Translations under genes and position numbers: made by a program
Shown: in pieces, positions 1 to 6,879 of the stretch
Numbering within the stretch: the first letter of the stretch is position 1
How the letters are laid out: every line of letters starts with the position of its first letter
Assembly (NCBI GenBank): GCA_000431275.1
Contig: HF989216.1
Coordinates: 6,303-30,195 of the forward strand
DNA: 23,893 nt
Direction: 5' to 3'
Source of the DNA: Prevotella sp. CAG:755
GTDB taxonomy: Bacteria > Bacteroidota > Bacteroidia > Bacteroidales > Bacteroidaceae
Notes under the pieces: generated by a model
Told to the model about the DNA's origin: nothing
Databases searched by the model: none
The model's input: the letters and a program-made list of their open reading frames with translations, nothing else

Positions 1-307
1 GAAAGCCTTAGGATTTACGTGCCTCGTTCCCGAGAGTTGCCATATTGACCTCATGGATGCGGCGCAATGCCGGTTCGCCGTGCGTGTGGCACGGGGCCTT
101 TTGTGCAGAGGCCGGTACGTTGCGTCCGGCAAGACCGTGTGATGTCCGTTTCAGTGTGGTTGTAGAAACGGTCAGGCGGACAGAGGAAACAGGATGGCTT
201 GCAGGATTTACAGGATGGCTGATAGAAATTCCTGTCACTGCGGTCGTTTCAAATGGACGGGCCGACTGTCCCGGAGGATGAGCGTGCGGATGGATGTGCT
301 TGTGGAT
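1..307. other. Left-edge region without a recognised gene
   Basis: No reading frame here looks like a protein; the open frames are low-complexity shadows on both strands. It lies downstream of the minus-strand acyltransferase that ends at 308. Visible structure: a hairpin with arms CCGTGC (78-83) and GCACGG (89-94), followed on the plus strand by GGCCTTTT, which could terminate a plus-strand gene outside the window; a perfect 7-bp inverted repeat CCGTTTC (146-152) / GAAACGG (165-171); and two copies of ACAGGATGGCT (189-199 and 210-220) spaced 21 bases apart. None has a clear T-run on the minus strand, so the acyltransferase terminator is not obvious. Confidence 0.5.
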
Positions 308-1381
308 TTATGCACTCATTCGTCCGGAGAAGAGTCGGCGGGCCAGCGGTCGCCAGCAGAGGATGCGGATTTGGTCGACGAGGACGGCCGCCGCGAAGAC
401 CGTCACGAGGAAACCGAACGTCAGGAGAAGATATGCCGCGCCGGAGTAATGTCCATAGAGCCATTGGGTGGCTTGTTTGAAATAAGGGAAGACGCAGGGA
501 TGCAGATGGAAGAGGTAGACGGCGAATGCGGAAGCAGCCACCTTGTTTATCCATTGGCTGGTGAAGTGCAGCCGCGCTGTGGCGGTCAGGATGAACAGGG
601 CGCAGAGGATGACGTGCGGGGCACTGTAAAGGATGCTTCGGCCGTACCATGCATCGAAGAGGCCTCCTCCCCATGCGAAAGCCGCAATGAAGCTCGCCAA
701 AGCCGGCAGCGCAATGAGCATTCCGGCGATGAGGTATTGCAGGCATGCCCTCAGTTGGAACGGACGGGGACGGTAAAGTCGCACATAGCGTGCCAGCAAA
801 TACAGCCCGGTGAAAGAGATGGCCGAATAACCGCAACTGAACATTCCTGACGCGGCATCACCCAAAGCCCATCCCCATACCGTTTGGAACACAAAGAACG
901 CCACGATGAACGCTCGCACTGTGCGGCGGTTTCCTTGCTCAACAAAGGCGTTCAGGCCCGGGGAAAGCAGGCAGAGCATCAGGTATGCCGGCACGAACCA
1001 AAAGCAGTCGAACGTGACGACTTGCCGGATGGGATCTTTTAGGTCGCCGGGGGAACATGCGTCGGATAGCCCGGGAAAGACAAGCAGGACAGTTGCAAAG
1101 AAGAAGTATTGGACAAGCAGGGTGAAGAGGCTTTCCCGCTTCACGTGAATGCTGAACCATCCGGAGATCAGCACGAAGAGGTTGACGGCACAAACGGCGG
1201 TTTGCTCAATGACGACGCGCGTGACTGTCGGGGCTGTTGTAGTGTAAAAATCGTCGGCTCTGATCCATGCTGTCGCCTGATAGTTGACATGTTGGATAAG
1301 GATGAGGAACATGGCTACTATGCGGAGCAACTCAATGGGTGAGAGACGGGTTTTCGCAGGCACGACAAGGTTATTGCTCAT
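308..1381 (-). CDS. Acyltransferase-3 family membrane protein (first of a tandem pair)
   Basis: The 357-residue product is rich in hydrophobic segments (about ten likely transmembrane helices) and starts with the acyltransferase-3 signature: IELLRIVAMFLILIQH, with the probable catalytic His at residue 31 in the first helix. Family members move acyl groups, often acetyl, across the inner membrane onto sugars of O-antigen, capsule or other glycans. The length matches the family core, with no fused SGNH domain. The gene starts 41 bases after the stop of a paralogous upstream gene, so the two probably share a transcript. The C-terminal third is nearly the same as in the paralogue (shared motifs HLHPCV, QWLY, CWRPLARRLF). 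The acceptor is unknown; an envelope polysaccharide is inferred from the glycan genes elsewhere in the window. Confidence 0.88.
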   Translation of the reverse strand: MSNNLVVPAKTRLSPIELLRIVAMFLILIQHVNYQATAWIRADDFYTTTAPTVTRVVIEQTAVCAVNLFVLISGWFSIHVKRESLFTLLVQYFFFATVLLVFPGLSDACSPGDLKDPIRQVVTFDCFWFVPAYLMLCLLSPGLNAFVEQGNRRTVRAFIVAFFVFQTVWGWALGDAASGMFSCGYSAISFTGLYLLARYVRLYRPRPFQLRACLQYLIAGMLIALPALASFIAAFAWGGGLFDAWYGRSILYSAPHVILCALFILTATARLHFTSQWINKVAASAFAVYLFHLHPCVFPYFKQATQWLYGHYSGAAYLLLTFGFLVTVFAAAVLVDQIRILCWRPLARRLFSGRMSA

Positions 1382-1422
1382 GGCTTTCGGAAAAAAGGTG
1401 CAACGTGAAGAGGTGTCCGGTT

Positions 1423-2502
1423 TTAGCTTTCCGATGGATGTATCCGCAGCGGGAAGAGCCGGCGGGCCAGTGGCCGCCAGCAGAGTAAGCGGACTTGGTC
1501 GACAAGAACGGCGGCTGCGAATATCGTCACGAGGAGACCGAACGTCAGGAGTAGGAAAGCCGCGTCGGAGTAGTGGTCATAGAGCCATTGGACAGCTAGT
1601 TTGAAATGCCCCACGACGCATGGATGCAGGTGGAGGAGGTAGACGGCAAAAGCTGAGGCGGCAATGCGGTTGACGAAAAGGCTGGTGAAGCGCAGCCGTG
1701 CCGTGGCTGTCAGAATAAACAGGGCGCAGAAGACGACGTGAGGGGCGAGGTATGATGTTCCGTGCTGTCGCCACCACGAGTAGGCCGTCGATCCGTCGAA
1801 CCGGAGCAGGCACACTTCTGTGAGGGCTGGGCACACGATGAGTACGGCGGCGATGAGATACTGCGTCCGGGCGCTTGACCGGAACGGCAGTGGGCGATAG
1901 AGGCGTACGTAGCGCGCCAAGAGATAAAGCCCGGCGAAGGCTACGGGCGAATAGCCCCGTTGGAAAATGCCGCCCGCCCCGTCGAACATCCAGGCACAGA
2001 CGAACTGAATCGCGTAGAATGCTGAGACAGTTCTGCCCAGCCGCCGGCGGCTGCTTTGTTCTGCAAAAGCATTGAGCCCAGGGGCGAGCAGACAAAGGAG
2101 CAGGTAGGAGGGAACGAACCAATAGGCGTTGAGACTGAGCCCCTGCCGGATAGCCGGCCACAGTCTTGTGGGCGATCCGGCTTCAATCCATCCCGGCACG
2201 ATGAGTAGCAGGATGAAAAAAAACGCATATTGGAACATCAGGGCTGTGAGGCTTTTCGTTTTTGTGCGGATACCGAACCACCCGGAGATCAGTACGAAAA
2301 GATTGACGGCGTATATGGCAGCCTGCTCAAAGAGAATGCGCGTGGCCGTGGGCAGGGGATCTGTCTTGAAGTCTTCCGGTTCGTAAGCGCCTAAAGCAAA
2401 GAAATTGGCATGCAGCACAAGGATGAGCAGCATGGCTGCTATGCGGAGCAGCTCGATGTTCGACTGGCGGGGACGCTGTATGGCGTCGGAAGTTGCGTTC
2501 AT
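1423..2502 (-). CDS. Acyltransferase-3 family membrane protein (second of a tandem pair)
   Basis: The start at 2502 (MNATSD) gives 359 residues, close to its downstream paralogue; 2508 (MPMNATSD) is a near alternative. The frame stays open to 2601, but that extension would run through the -7 promoter box at 2527-2534 and the terminator at 2570-2607, so it is rejected. The protein has the acyltransferase-3 layout: IELLRIAAMLLILVLH with the probable catalytic His at residue 31, then about ten hydrophobic helices. It likely O-acylates an envelope glycan; the acceptor cannot be read from the sequence. It is first in a two-gene unit. High identity to the neighbour, strongest at the C terminus, points to tandem duplication. 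Confidence 0.87.
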   Translation of the reverse strand: MNATSDAIQRPRQSNIELLRIAAMLLILVLHANFFALGAYEPEDFKTDPLPTATRILFEQAAIYAVNLFVLISGWFGIRTKTKSLTALMFQYAFFFILLLIVPGWIEAGSPTRLWPAIRQGLSLNAYWFVPSYLLLCLLAPGLNAFAEQSSRRRLGRTVSAFYAIQFVCAWMFDGAGGIFQRGYSPVAFAGLYLLARYVRLYRPLPFRSSARTQYLIAAVLIVCPALTEVCLLRFDGSTAYSWWRQHGTSYLAPHVVFCALFILTATARLRFTSLFVNRIAASAFAVYLLHLHPCVVGHFKLAVQWLYDHYSDAAFLLLTFGLLVTIFAAAVLVDQVRLLCWRPLARRLFPLRIHPSES

Positions 2503-2526
2503 GGGCATGAAGGTGAATGCGCACTG

Positions 2527-2534
2527 CAAAGGTA
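2527..2534 (-). promoter_or_regulatory. -7 box for the acyltransferase pair
   Basis: Read on the minus strand this is TACCTTTG, a perfect Bacteroides TAnnTTTG box, 24 bases before the chosen acyltransferase start at 2502. No good TTTG lies 19-21 bases upstream, so the -33 element is weak. It sits just downstream of the terminator of the preceding operon, as expected for a new transcription unit. Confidence 0.6.
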
Positions 2535-2569
2535 CGCTTTTCTTCTTCGTGAGGTGTTGCAGAGAGGGC

Positions 2570-2607
2570 GGAAAAAGTCCCGGCAGCCCCGGCAGGGGCA
2601 ACCGGGA
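2570..2607 (-). terminator. Rho-independent terminator of the ECF sigma operon
   Basis: A nested GC-rich hairpin: TCCCGG (2578-2583) pairs with CCGGGA (2602-2607), and inside it GCCCC (2586-2590) pairs with GGGGC (2595-2599) around a GGCA loop. On the minus strand it is followed at once by CTTTTTCC (2577-2570). It lies 40 bases past the stop of the outer-membrane protein gene. Confidence 0.87.
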
Positions 2608-2646
2608 CAGCCGGGGTCCGTTTCAATGCTTTTCAGCTTGTACGGC

Positions 2647-3513
2647 TTAGTAGAAGAGCGTGATTCCGGTAGAGATGTGGGAAAAGTCCGGACCGAAGTC
2701 CGTGTTCAGCACGCGGCAGGGAGAGTATTTGACGTAGAGTCCGATGCTATGGAACTGGATTTGCCCCATGAAGTCGACGGTGACGGGCGTCTGATGGATG
2801 TTCTTGAACACGCTGTGATGCTTTTCGCCGTCGAGGGTGTAGTGCGTCTTCAACGAGGCGTAGGTGTTTACGTTCAGGATGGCAGCCAAAGAATAAGTGA
2901 AATTCCTGCTGAGGTGCTGGGTATAGCGGAATGGGAACGTGAGGCTGAATACCTTGATGCGCGAGAAGTCGATGTCGGCGCCGTCGGGGTAGGGGGCGAG
3001 GCTGATGCCGTTTCCATCCATGACGAAACGTGTGCGGCCGTTCATGCGGTAGTTCCGCCAGTTGATACCGAAGCCCAGGCTCAGGTCGGCGTTCGGTCCG
3101 ACGTAGCGGCCGTAGGTGAGCAGGTCGGCGAAGACTTCATACGATGCCGCCATGTTGACGTTCATCGGGCCGGGGGAGCCGAGGGCGTTGACGAAGCCAA
3201 AACCCACGCCGCCCATTGAGAAGTAGCTTTCTCCCCGCTTGCCTTTTGATTGGAGGAAAGGCAGGGTGAAGTCTAGTCCGGAGGTTTTCTGGTGGGTCAC
3301 GACGCGGCCTTCGGGGTTGAACTTCTTGTCGTAGTCAAAACGGTAGGTGTTGTCGTCCTCACGGCCGTATATGCTGAGATGGACGGTGCTGTCAGATTGA
3401 AGCAGGATGACGGAGTCGGGACGTGTGACGGCGACGACGGTATCCTCGGGCAGGGCTGCGGCAGCCGGTAGTGCGGCGAGGGCGAATGCGAGTGCTGAAA
3501 AAGATTTCTTCAT
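2647..3513 (-). CDS. Predicted outer-membrane beta-barrel protein
   Basis: The product has 288 residues. It begins with a clear signal peptide (MKKSFSALAFALAALPAAAA, cleavage near residue 20). The mature part has many alternating polar/aromatic stretches typical of beta strands and ends in ITLFY, an aromatic C terminus common in outer-membrane barrels. No enzyme motif is visible and no named family is claimed. It is the last gene of the sigma/anti-sigma operon, 13 bases after the preceding stop, and is followed by a strong terminator. It may be the envelope component that the sigma factor controls or senses; that is inference from position only. Confidence 0.75.
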   Translation of the reverse strand: MKKSFSALAFALAALPAAAALPEDTVVAVTRPDSVILLQSDSTVHLSIYGREDDNTYRFDYDKKFNPEGRVVTHQKTSGLDFTLPFLQSKGKRGESYFSMGGVGFGFVNALGSPGPMNVNMAASYEVFADLLTYGRYVGPNADLSLGFGINWRNYRMNGRTRFVMDGNGISLAPYPDGADIDFSRIKVFSLTFPFRYTQHLSRNFTYSLAAILNVNTYASLKTHYTLDGEKHHSVFKNIHQTPVTVDFMGQIQFHSIGLYVKYSPCRVLNTDFGPDFSHISTGITLFY

Positions 3514-3526
3514 AGTTTATGGTTTT

Positions 3527-3973
3527 TTATTTAGAGAACATTCGTTTGAGTTGCTCAGCCGTGGCAGTGCCTTCCATATAGACGACCGTCACTTCGGACA
3601 GACGGCCTGTGGGGGCTCCGTTGTTGCGGTAGAACAGGTAGCGGTAGTGTCCGTTTGCAGGCGGGAATCCATAGAAACCGTAGAAAAGACGTCCGTTTTG
3701 CGTGTCGGTGTCTTTGTCGGAAGCACGGCGGGCGTCGGTGAGCACAAGTTGTTCAATGTGTAGCATTTCGGCCTTGCTGGGACGGAGTGTCAGGCTACGG
3801 AAGAGTGTCAGTCCGTAGGGTTGCAGCTTCCTCCCTTTGACGAGCACTTCGGTCGCTCCTTGACGGTCTTTATAGCGTCCGTCGAATAGTTGGTCGATGG
3901 CCATCCCTTTTTGTGCCAGCAGGGGAAGTGCGATTGTGAGGAGGAGACAGGAAAGGAAAATGCGCCGTTTCAT
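3527..3973 (-). CDS. Small exported protein (DUF6108-like)
   Basis: A 148-residue protein with an N-terminal signal peptide (KRRIFLSCLLLTIALPLLAQ, cleavage near residue 21). The mature part contains DQLFDGRYK, a YGLTLFRSL segment, an aromatic FYGFYGF stretch and a C-terminal VVYMEGTATAEQLKRMF. From memory this resembles the Bacteroidales DUF6108 family, which I recall next to sigma/anti-sigma genes; the assignment needs a profile search. Its start overlaps the anti-sigma stop as ATGA (3970-3973), implying translational coupling. Function unknown; it is probably periplasmic and may work with the anti-sigma protein in signal sensing. Confidence 0.82.
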   Translation of the reverse strand: MKRRIFLSCLLLTIALPLLAQKGMAIDQLFDGRYKDRQGATEVLVKGRKLQPYGLTLFRSLTLRPSKAEMLHIEQLVLTDARRASDKDTDTQNGRLFYGFYGFPPANGHYRYLFYRNNGAPTGRLSEVTVVYMEGTATAEQLKRMFSK

Positions 3974-4467
3974 GGTTCGGTCGGTTTTGAGGTTTGTCCG
4001 GGCGCTTCGTTGGTTTCGTCTTGAAGCGTCTGGAACATGTCTGTGAGTTGTTCTTCGACGGTTGGTTCGCTGTCAGTCCGTTTGACGGCAGCAAGGGCGT
4101 GCCCGGCCTGCTGCATGACGAGTTCGGGATCTGTCACCCGTACCCCGTCGATGTAGGCTACGCAGACGTTCTGCCTTTTTTCGGCTATCCACCAGCCCGA
4201 ACCGCCCGAAAGGAGGAGCAGGAGAGAGGCGGCAGCGACCCAGTGTCTTGCCGGGCGGAACGACCGGCGTTTGGCGAGACGGTGTGTGTGGACCTGGCGT
4301 CCTACGGCGAAAAATCCTACAACGGCGCGTACGTCGTCATAGCGTCCGGCACTTTCGGGCGAGGCCAGGAAGCGGCGCAGGCGCCGTTCTTCTTCTTCGG
4401 TGGTTGTGCCGTCGAAGTAGCGGGCGATGAGCCCATCCCAATATGCGTTATGACAAGGCTTTTTCAT
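3970..4467 (-). CDS. Single-pass membrane protein, probable anti-sigma factor
   Basis: With the start at 4467 (MKKPCHNAYW) the product has 165 residues; an in-frame start at 4491 adds eight residues. A cytoplasmic N-terminal part (WDGLIARYFDGTTTEEEERR) looks like the short helical sigma-binding region of Bacteroidota anti-sigma proteins. One transmembrane helix follows (WVAAASLLLLLSGGSGWW) and then a periplasmic tail of about 70 residues. The gene overlaps the ECF sigma gene by 20 bases and couples by ATGA to the next gene. No FecR domain is present, so this is not the SusCD-type system. The role is inferred mainly from topology and from coupling to the sigma gene. Confidence 0.75.
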   Translation of the reverse strand: MKKPCHNAYWDGLIARYFDGTTTEEEERRLRRFLASPESAGRYDDVRAVVGFFAVGRQVHTHRLAKRRSFRPARHWVAAASLLLLLSGGSGWWIAEKRQNVCVAYIDGVRVTDPELVMQQAGHALAAVKRTDSEPTVEEQLTDMFQTLQDETNEAPGQTSKPTEP

Positions 4468-4963
4468 GGCTTTGTTGTTGGTAGCATTCACGGATTGTTT
4501 TACGTGCCCTCGACAGTTGCATTCTCACGGCAGCCGGTTGCATCGACAGCTCGGCGGCTATCGTTTCGAAGCTGGCGCCCTCGTATTCCCTGCGTCTCAG
4601 GATAGTTTGTTGGGTCGGTGTCAGGCGGGTGCTGATGAGCTGTTCGACATCGCGGAAGAGTGTTTCGCGTTCGCGCCAGTCTGTTGCAGCGTCGTCGGCG
4701 AGGGTAAGATCGTCGGGCAGGTCGCCGGCAGCGATGTGTGCCTGTTGCCGCAGGGCATCGATGCTGAGGTTGCGCACTGTCGTGACGGAGAGAGCCTCGG
4801 CCTCCTCGCGCGAACCGATTAACCCGCGTCGGGGCCACAAACGGCAGAATGCCTCCTGTAAGGTGTCGTTCACATCGTCTTCGTTTTTCAGGAAACGGGC
4901 CGACAGGCGGGACAACCGGTTGTGGATGTCTTTGAACGTGTTCAGTAGCAGTTCTTCACTCAT
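4448..4963 (-). CDS. ECF-type RNA polymerase sigma factor
   Basis: A 171-residue sigma-70 family protein of extracytoplasmic-function type. Region 2 is seen at about residues 15-75 (RLSRLSARFLKNEDDVNDTL, then QEAFCRLW and TVRNLSIDALR). Region 4 is at about 113-160 (LTPTQQTILRRREYEGASFE, then TIAAELSMQPAAVRMQLSRA), with the helix-turn-helix that reads the -35 box. No region 1 or 3 is present, as usual for ECF factors. It is the first gene of a four-gene operon with a membrane anti-sigma candidate, a small exported protein and an outer-membrane protein, so it probably answers an envelope signal and may control its own operon. Its promoter candidate is at 5036-5068. Confidence 0.93.
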   Translation of the reverse strand: MSEELLLNTFKDIHNRLSRLSARFLKNEDDVNDTLQEAFCRLWPRRGLIGSREEAEALSVTTVRNLSIDALRQQAHIAAGDLPDDLTLADDAATDWRERETLFRDVEQLISTRLTPTQQTILRRREYEGASFETIAAELSMQPAAVRMQLSRARKTIRECYQQQSHEKALS

Positions 4964-5035
4964 AGTGGCGCTTGTCGAGGTTTTCCTTGTGAGGCGTTTT
5001 TATCTTAGAAACGAGGGGAGGAGCATTTTGTAACA

Positions 5036-5068
5036 CAAAAATAGTATTTTTTTGTTCCCGAAGGCCGA
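5036..5068 (-). promoter_or_regulatory. Promoter candidate of the ECF sigma operon
   Basis: On the minus strand the -7 box is TATTTTTG (5043-5036, fits TAnnTTTG), with a 21-base spacer containing an A-tract and a -33 match TTCG (5068-5065). It would start transcription near 5030 and give a leader of about 65 bases before the sigma start at 4963. Confidence 0.55.
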
Positions 5069-5166
5069 AAAAAATTCTGCGCCTTGCGTAGAGGGTGATT
5101 TCTGGCTGAGACGGGACGCTGAATGCCGGTGTGTTCCGAACAAGCCAAGAAGAAAGCCTGTTTTCT

Positions 5167-5198
5167 CTTGTCTCGGCGCCCGCCTTTCACTATATTTG
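5167..5198 (+). promoter_or_regulatory. Promoter upstream of the permease leader
   Basis: The -7 box TATATTTG (5191-5198) fits TAnnTTTG exactly; CTTG at 5167-5170 lies 20 bases before it as the -33 element. Transcription would begin near 5204, leaving a leader of roughly 250 bases before the permease start. This also rules out permease starts upstream of this point. Confidence 0.65.
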
Positions 5199-5235
5199 CA
5201 CACGCAAGGGAGAGCCCGGCTTTTTGCTTCCAGCG

Positions 5236-5266
5236 TGCGGGATGCCGCAAGGTCTTGCGGTTTTTT
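5236..5266 (+). terminator. Intrinsic terminator inside the permease leader, with a competing hairpin
   Basis: CCGCAA (5245-5250) and TTGCGG (5255-5260) form a perfect stem around GGTC and are followed directly by TTTTTT (5261-5266), a canonical plus-strand terminator about 55 bases after the predicted start site. The upstream TGCGG (5236-5240) can instead pair with CCGCA (5245-5249) around GATG. That pairing uses the same bases and would prevent the terminator. The arrangement looks like an attenuator or the 3' end of a short leader RNA. I recognise no known riboswitch. Confidence 0.68.
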
Positions 5267-5451
5267 GCATGTACCTGTACAAAAGCCGATGTGTTATTCC
5301 GGTGAACGCAGTTGCCGCACGGACAATCACCAATGCGGCGAGAGGAAAAGCAAGTCGGCTGACAGAAATTACAGGACGGCTGTCAGAAAAAACTGTCACG
5401 GCACCGGAAAGCATGACTGATTATTTGGAAAAACAGAAAAACGAAAAAGAT

Positions 5452-6720
5452 ATGACACATATCGTGATGAAGTCACGCCTCGTCGTGATGAATTATTTGG
5501 AGTACGCCGTTTGGGGCGCTTATCTCACCTCGATGGGGACTTATTTGGTCAACGTGGGCCTTGCGTCGCACATCGGGTGGTTCTATGCAGTGCAGGGCAT
5601 CGTTTCAATCTTTATGCCTGCGCTCATCGGCATAGTAGCCGACCGTAAGGTGCCGGCACAGGTGATGCTCGGCTTCTGTCACCTGCTGGCTGCGGCGTTC
5701 ATGTGCATGGCCGGAAGCTACGCCGAGCGTGCGGGCGACGCTGTCGAGATGGGACCGCTTTTCTCTCTGTATGCCGTGAGTGTTGCTTTCTACATGCCGA
5801 CGCTTTCGCTGTCTAATTCGGTGGCTTACACAGCTTTGACTCGTGCAGGGCTGGACACTGTGCGCGACTTCCCGCCCATCCGTGTCTTTGGAACAATCGG
5901 ATTCATCTGTTCGATGCTTTTGGTAGACTATCTGGGCATTCAGGGCAGTCACAGGCAGTTCTATGTTTCGGCAGTGATAGGTTTCGTCTTGGGCGGTTAT
6001 TCAATGACTCTGCCGAAGTGCCCGGTGAATCACGAGAAGAAGGGGAAGTCGCTTGTCGAAGCGATGGGATTGCGCGCTTTTCTGCTCTTCAAACAACGCA
6101 GGATGGCCATCTTTTTCATCTTCTCTATGCTGTTGGGTGTGTCGTTGCAAATAACGAACGGTTTTGCCAACCCATTCATCACGAGCTTTAAGGAAATCCC
6201 CGAGTTTGCCCATACGTTTGGCGCCAACCATGCCAACGCGCTCATCTCGCTTTCACAAATCAGCGAGACTTGCTGTATTCTCTTGATCCCGTTCTTCTTG
6301 AAGCGGTTCGGCATCAAGCGAGTGATGATGATAGCCATGCTGGCGTGGGTGCTCCGCTTCGGACTTTTCGGACTGGGCAACCCTGGCGACGGGGTGTGGA
6401 TGTTCGTCCTCTCGATGATAGTCTACGGCGTGGCTTTCGATTTCTTCAACATTTCGGGTTCACTTTTCGTAGACCGGGAGACCGATGAGAAGATACGCAG
6501 TAGTGCGCAAGGACTTTTCATGGTGATGACAAACGGTCTGGGCGCTACTATCGGAACGCTTGGAGCACAGGCCGTGGTCAACCATTTCGTTTACGCAGTG
6601 CCCGCTGAGGCACAGATAGGAGGCTGGAAAACATCGTGGTTCATCTTCGCCGGTTTCGCCTTGCTCGTACTGGTTCTGTTCACTCTTGTATTCAAAGAGG
6701 CAGAAAGAAAGTCTGCGTAA
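5452..6720 (+). CDS. Nucleoside permease, NupG/XapB-type major facilitator
   Basis: From 5452 (MTHIVMKSRL) the product has 422 residues, close to the usual length of nucleoside:H+ symporters; 5467 (MKSRLVVMNY) is an alternative. About twelve hydrophobic helices are visible. Family-like features include the N-terminal MNYLEYAVWGAYLTSMGTYL, PTLSLSNSVAYTAL, FPPIRVFGTIGFI and the C-terminal DFFNISGSLFVDRETDEKIR with SSAQGLFM. It would import purine and pyrimidine nucleosides across the inner membrane. The frame stays open back to 5131, but that 107-codon extension does not look like protein and spans the promoter and leader terminator. A strong terminator follows. The long leader suggests control after transcription start. 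Confidence 0.9.
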   Translation: MTHIVMKSRLVVMNYLEYAVWGAYLTSMGTYLVNVGLASHIGWFYAVQGIVSIFMPALIGIVADRKVPAQVMLGFCHLLAAAFMCMAGSYAERAGDAVEMGPLFSLYAVSVAFYMPTLSLSNSVAYTALTRAGLDTVRDFPPIRVFGTIGFICSMLLVDYLGIQGSHRQFYVSAVIGFVLGGYSMTLPKCPVNHEKKGKSLVEAMGLRAFLLFKQRRMAIFFIFSMLLGVSLQITNGFANPFITSFKEIPEFAHTFGANHANALISLSQISETCCILLIPFFLKRFGIKRVMMIAMLAWVLRFGLFGLGNPGDGVWMFVLSMIVYGVAFDFFNISGSLFVDRETDEKIRSSAQGLFMVMTNGLGATIGTLGAQAVVNHFVYAVPAEAQIGGWKTSWFIFAGFALLVLVLFTLVFKEAERKSA

Positions 6721-6749
6721 ATAGAGTTGCGCCTTCCTACGGCATACAA

Positions 6750-6796
6750 CGCGTCGGTGAAACTGGACTCAGGTTACACCGACGCGATTTTATTAT
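6750..6796 (+). terminator. Rho-independent terminator of the permease gene
   Basis: CGCGTCGGTG (from 6750) pairs with CACCGACGCG (to 6786); the stem extends by an AAC/GTT segment past one mismatch, with loop TGGACTCAG. ATTTTATT follows. It lies 30 bases after the permease stop. Confidence 0.87.
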
Positions 6797-6879
6797 CGTT
6801 CGGATAAAAGATTTTAACGTTTTGTTTCTTTGTTTGGGGAGAAATCACGTTATTTGCAAAGTCCTAAATACGGTGCAAT

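Noticed and set aside
194..850. Long plus-strand open frame of 218 codons
   Set aside because: It lies opposite the acyltransferase coding strand, has a low-complexity charged composition, and the minus-strand product has clear family motifs.
2410..3219. Plus-strand open frame of 269 codons
   Set aside because: It crosses the promoter and terminator and is antisense to the outer-membrane protein gene; its repeated Val/Glu/Gly composition is typical of a shadow frame in GC-rich DNA.
3994..4605. Plus-strand open frame of 203 codons
   Set aside because: Antisense to the anti-sigma and sigma genes, which have better composition and mutual translational coupling.
5204..5266. Known riboswitch class in the permease leader
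   Set aside because: The segment before the terminator is only about 40 bases and matches no riboswitch core that I recognise.
5131..5451. N-terminal extension of the permease to an ATG at 5131
   Set aside because: It precedes the predicted promoter, spans a terminator and does not look like protein; the family length fits a start near 5452.
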